A stretch of DNA of 16,568 bases from Methanomassiliicoccales archaeon. Lineage in GTDB: Archaea; Thermoplasmatota; Thermoplasmata; Methanomassiliicoccales; JACIVX01. A model generated the notes under the pieces. That model had not been told where the DNA came from. It worked only from the letters and a program-made list of their open reading frames with translations, and ran no database searches. A program made the translations under genes and the position numbers. This document shows positions 14,476 through 16,568 of the stretch, one piece after another (the stretch's first letter is position 1; each line of letters begins with the position of its first letter). The stretch lies in assembly GCA_028679985.1 (NCBI GenBank), contig JAJRAH010000006.1, forward strand, positions 1 to 16,568. The letters run 5' to 3'.

Positions 14476-15376
14476 GGGTCAGCATAATAGCTTTCTGCGC
14501 GTGAAGACGATTCTCCGCCTGATCGAACACGACGCTGTTGGGGCCGTCTATGACTTCCTCAACTATCTCCATACCTCTATGCGCAGGAAGACAGTGCATT
14601 ACGATGCAATCCTTCTTCGCATGCTTCATGAGGGATGGGTTCACCTGGAATGCGATGAAATCCTTCTCTTTCGTCCCGGATTCGGCCTCCTGGCCCATAG
14701 AGATCCATACATCCGTGTAAACCACGTCAGCGCCCTTCACCGCCTCCTTCGGATCGCTCACGACCCTTGACGTGCACCGGTTCTCCTTGGCGATTCCAGC
14801 CGCTTTCCTCACTATTCTCTCGTTCGGTAGATGGCCTTCGGGGCAACCTGCCACAAAATCCATGCAGACGACCGCCGCACCCAACAGGAGGGAGTTGCAG
14901 ACGTTGTTGCCGTCTCCCACGTAAGCCATTCTGATACCCTCGAATCCTCCCTTGTGCTCCTTGACCGTGAGCAAATCTGCAACGACCTGGCAAGGATGCT
15001 CGAGGTCGTCGAGACCGTTGATGACTGGAACCGTGGCGCTCTTCGCCAGCTCAAGCACTGCTTCATGTTTGAACGCACGATACATTATGCCGTCGACGTA
15101 GTGGCTCAGAACCTTCGCAGTGTCCGATATCGTCTCTCCCCTTCCCATCTGCAGGTCCTTGGGACTCAGATACAGGGCGTGACCGCCCAACTGCGCCATG
15201 CCGACCTCGAAGGAGACTCTCGTCCTCGTGCTGGACTTCTCGAATATCATCGCCAGGGACTTGCCGCTCAGGCTGCAGGCCGCATCTTGCTTGCCCGACT
15301 TCAGAAGCTCTGCAAGGGACAGTATTTCTTTGATATCGTCCTTGATGTCCAATATTGAGATGAGATCGCGCTTCAT
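14465..15376 (-). CDS. argF: Ornithine carbamoyltransferase
   Basis: ArgF joins carbamoyl phosphate and ornithine to give citrulline in arginine synthesis. The 303-residue length is normal for the family. Motifs are complete: carbamoyl-phosphate loop S49-T-R-T-R53 (EKSSTRTRVSFE), H127-P-C-Q130, the ornithine-side DVWISMGQE (222-230) and H261-C-L-P264. The SMG loop and HCLP separate it from aspartate carbamoyltransferase. The start is ATG 15376 with GAAGGA just before it; an AAATGTTAAG stretch about 33 bases upstream may be the TATA box. No other arginine gene is adjacent. It converges on the DHH gene with an 11-base overlap. Confidence 0.97.
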   Translation of the reverse strand: MKRDLISILDIKDDIKEILSLAELLKSGKQDAACSLSGKSLAMIFEKSSTRTRVSFEVGMAQLGGHALYLSPKDLQMGRGETISDTAKVLSHYVDGIMYRAFKHEAVLELAKSATVPVINGLDDLEHPCQVVADLLTVKEHKGGFEGIRMAYVGDGNNVCNSLLLGAAVVCMDFVAGCPEGHLPNERIVRKAAGIAKENRCTSRVVSDPKEAVKGADVVYTDVWISMGQEAESGTKEKDFIAFQVNPSLMKHAKKDCIVMHCLPAHRGMEIVEEVIDGPNSVVFDQAENRLHAQKAIMLTLMR

Positions 15377-15472
15377 AGTCCTTCAAGAACTCAAGAATCG
15401 ATGCGTTCTTAACATTTGCGTATCGTGCTGAACAATTCTACCGCATGAAGCACTTCGAAGAAACAGGACCGA

Positions 15473-15503
15473 GGGGCGTCGCGACCTTTGGTCGACGAGC
15501 CCC
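15473..15503. other. Interrupted hairpin in the argF-ArsR gap
   Basis: GGGG (15473-15476) pairs with CCCC (15500-15503), CGT (15477-15479) with ACG (15495-15497), and CGACC (15482-15486) with GGTCG (15490-15494) around a TTT loop, with two-base bulges on each side. No T-tract follows on either strand, so a simple terminator is unlikely. It could be part of a small RNA or an untranslated end. Confidence 0.4.
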
Positions 15504-15594
15504 CATCACTATGCCATCATTCCGAACTCCCGCGAGAAACAGATCCCAACCGAGGTCTACCGGTCAGAACAGGCGTAAGGAAAGATCGGATCGT

Positions 15595-15666
15595 TCACCT
15601 TGGAATCATGTAGAAGCCGGTGGCTGGAATCACCTGCTTCAGTATCTTCCCATTCTTTCTTGTCAT
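15595..15666 (-). CDS. Possible 23-residue micro-protein divergent from ArsR gene
   Basis: From ATG 15666 the frame reads MTRKNGKILKQV and ends ATGFYMIPR before TGA. A GAGGTGA sequence, seven bases fully complementary to the usual archaeal 16S tail, lies six bases before the ATG; this is among the best ribosome sites in the window. The peptide is basic at the front and hydrophobic toward the end. I recognise no family. An inverted repeat overlaps the ribosome site, so a regulator bound there could control it together with the divergent ArsR gene. It could also be chance, since short frames are common. Confidence 0.4.
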   Translation of the reverse strand: MTRKNGKILKQVIPATGFYMIPR

Positions 15667-15671
15667 GTCTA

Positions 15672-15716
15672 TTCACCTCAAATCTAGTATTACCGTTCCT
15701 ATGTGATTTGAGTGAA
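15672..15716. promoter_or_regulatory. Inverted repeat, candidate ArsR operator
   Basis: TTCACCTCAAATC (15672-15684) and GATTTGAGTGAA (15705-15716) are inverted copies with one extra base in the left arm, 20 bases apart. A further direct copy of ATTTGAGTG lies at 15767-15775, right before the ArsR start. Autoregulators often bind such repeats; this is inferred from layout only. Confidence 0.45.
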
Positions 15717-15723
15717 ACACATC

Positions 15724-15759
15724 GTAATATTTAAGCGTTGCTACATCATTATATCGATA
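15724..15759 (+). promoter_or_regulatory. TATA-like elements of the ArsR gene
   Basis: Two candidates exist: TAATATTTAAG (15725-15735) and CATTATATCGATA (15747-15759). The second lies about 30 bases before ATG 15782 and would give an almost leaderless message. Confidence 0.45.
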
Positions 15760-15781
15760 CAACAGAATTTGAGTGCTTACC

Positions 15782-16357
15782 ATGAAGGAAATCGGTGTAG
15801 AACAAATCAAAGTGCTCTCCGACGCGAACCGATTGGCAATCCTATCACTCCTATCCGCCAAGGAGATGACAACGACACAGGTATCTCAGCTTCTGGGTAT
15901 GAGCATCCAGAACACACAATATCATGTCAAGAAGCTCCTGGAAGCAGAATTGATCAGTCAAACAAAGACAGAGCTCGTCGGCAATCTCGTGGAGAAGTAC
16001 TACAGATCCGCTTTCGAGCCTGGTGCGATCGGCCAGGCTGCGGACGCCAAGACGGTGGACATCTCCGAGAGAATAAACCTTGTATTCGCGGCGATGGGGG
16101 CAATCAAGGGCATACTGAACAGAGGGATAAGGTTGCTTGACGAGAAGAGGGACACCTACTTTGCGAAGGTGGAGGAGCGACCGCGATATCCTTTCGGGGC
16201 GAATTACGTCATCCTGCCAGATACAGATAAGTCCAGCGCCGATGCCGAGACATTCATATCGGAGATGGACGAAAGACTGAGGGAGCTTGCAGAGAAGCAC
16301 CCGCAGGAGAAGAAGGAGAAGTTCGCGCTGCTCTATGCGGTGTTCCCCTACCAATAG
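15782..16357 (+). CDS. ArsR-family winged-helix regulator
   Basis: The 191-residue protein begins with an ArsR-like winged helix: VLSDANRLAILSLLSAKEMTTTQ (about 10-32), a recognition region LLGMSIQNTQYHVKKLLEAELI, then a wing near KTELVGNLVEKYYR. The remaining 110 residues are mostly helical and charged, with no cysteine-pair metal site visible, so it is not an obvious metal sensor. ATG 15782 is preferred; an in-frame GTG at 15773 would add three residues. It has its own promoter elements and repeats upstream. It stands alone between argF and tRNA-His; its targets are unknown, though the divergent micro-ORF is one candidate. Confidence 0.85.
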   Translation: MKEIGVEQIKVLSDANRLAILSLLSAKEMTTTQVSQLLGMSIQNTQYHVKKLLEAELISQTKTELVGNLVEKYYRSAFEPGAIGQAADAKTVDISERINLVFAAMGAIKGILNRGIRLLDEKRDTYFAKVEERPRYPFGANYVILPDTDKSSADAETFISEMDERLRELAEKHPQEKKEKFALLYAVFPYQ

Positions 16358-16455
16358 GGTTCCCGGCGAATTCGAGGAGTGAGGAGTCGGGCAAGATGGA
16401 ATCCTCTTCCTTTCCGTAGCTGGGGGTCATTCGTCCTCGAATGGCCGGGGAGAAA

Positions 16456-16467
16456 ACCTTTATCTAT
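16456..16467 (+). promoter_or_regulatory. TATA-like promoter of tRNA-His
   Basis: AACCTTTATCTA, preceded by an A-rich BRE-like stretch, is centred about 33 bases before the tRNA, leaving room for a leader of a few bases. Confidence 0.5.
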
Positions 16468-16494
16468 CACAACGTGTTCACATCTTCCCAGCAT

Positions 16495-16568
16495 GGCCGG
16501 GATGGGGTAGCCTGGTATCCTGTGGGACTGTGGATCCCTAGACCCGAGTTCAAATCTCGGTCCCGGCC
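16495..16568 (+). tRNA. tRNA-His (anticodon GTG)
   Basis: The sequence folds as a tRNA: acceptor GCCGGGA (16496-16502) with TCCCGGC, discriminator C73 at 16568, an extra G at position -1 (16495) facing C73 as histidine tRNAs require, T8, A14, GG at 18-19, anticodon loop CTGTGGA, and T-arm CCGAG-TTCAAAT-CTCGG. Anticodon GTG reads CAC and CAT. The G-1 is encoded, as is usual in archaea. The window stops at C73, so whether CCA is encoded cannot be seen. The 13-22 pair is T-T and the first anticodon-stem pair is weak, which is tolerated. Confidence 0.95.

Larger units (their letters stand above)
15377..15781. other. Intergenic stretch of about 400 bp between argF and the ArsR gene
   Basis: No protein-sized gene is convincing here. 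It holds the argF promoter side (15377-15420), a 12-bp interrupted hairpin (15473-15503), a 23-codon minus-strand micro-ORF with a strong ribosome site (15595-15666), an inverted repeat (15672-15716) and the TATA-like elements of the ArsR gene. Confidence 0.6.

Noticed and set aside
15432..15519. 22-codon minus-strand frame through the hairpin (starts MGARRPKV, ends KCFMR)
   Set aside because: It has no good ribosome site and its sequence is dictated largely by the hairpin, so I did not call it.
15445..15687. 80-codon plus-strand frame in the argF-ArsR gap
   Set aside because: The Arg/Pro/Ser-rich composition, lack of a ribosome site and overlap with a hairpin and the opposite micro-ORF argue against a gene.
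16441..16501. 9-mer ATGGCCGGG at 16441 and again across the start of tRNA-His at 16493
   Set aside because: I considered an integration site, but the repeat is short, GC-rich and not accompanied by an integrase or a copy of the tRNA 3' end.
1..16568. CRISPR arrays, insertion sequences and prophage genes
   Set aside because: I saw no regularly spaced repeats, transposase or integrase motifs, or terminal inverted repeats with target duplications on either strand.

Overview
The window reads as a gene-dense archaeal chromosome segment of moderately high GC. I infer a Thermoplasmatota-type archaeon, perhaps close to the Methanomassiliicoccales, but the phylum is an inference. The support is: MtrA/MtrH homologues, a RamA-type corrinoid activase, a pterin-type metallo-beta-lactamase, an archaeal RecJ-like DHH nuclease, Lrp and ArsR regulators, TATA-like boxes about 25-30 bases before starts (some genes look leaderless) and a tRNA-His that ends at C73. 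No mcr genes or substrate-specific methylamine or methanol methyltransferase lie in the window, so methanogenesis itself cannot be claimed.

Layout. 1-776 (minus): 5' part of a YcaO gene that runs off the left edge; 824-1309 (minus): Lrp/AsnC regulator. A 282-bp divergent control region follows. 1592-3262 (plus): mtrA-like and mtrH-like genes, abutting. 3305-9914 (minus) is a corrinoid methyl-transfer block. In transcription order it holds a corrinoid protein (9273-9914), a hydantoinase/oxoprolinase-type ATPase (7201-9177), an MtaA/MtbA-like methyltransferase (6037-7050), RamA (4153-5814) and a COG1237-type metallo-beta-lactamase (3305-4162). These have their own promoter-like and terminator-like elements, so they look like several transcription units with one theme. 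10013-11223 (minus): a 33-residue rubredoxin-like protein coupled to an AmmeMemoRadiSam-type radical SAM enzyme. 11348-12076 (minus): a metallophosphoesterase. 12242-14475 (plus): a coupled pair of nucleases (RNase H-like exonuclease, RecJ-like DHH protein). 14465-15376 (minus): ornithine carbamoyltransferase, tail-to-tail with the DHH gene. 15377-15781 holds little apart from a 23-codon micro-ORF, a hairpin and an inverted repeat in front of an ArsR gene (15782-16357). The window ends exactly at the 3' base of tRNA-His.

How it may work together (inference). RamA uses ATP and iron-sulfur clusters to reduce the corrinoid protein to Co(I), which accepts a methyl group from an unseen substrate enzyme. 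The MtbA-like protein and/or the soluble MtrA-MtrH pair could then move the methyl group to a thiol or to a tetrahydropterin. An MtrAH pair without the membrane Mtr subunits, next to a complete corrinoid kit with no substrate methyltransferase, is the most interesting system here: it could feed methyl groups directly into a tetrahydromethanopterin or tetrahydrofolate pool without a sodium pump. An imperfect motif shared by the lrp and mtbA promoters hints that the Lrp protein regulates part of the locus.
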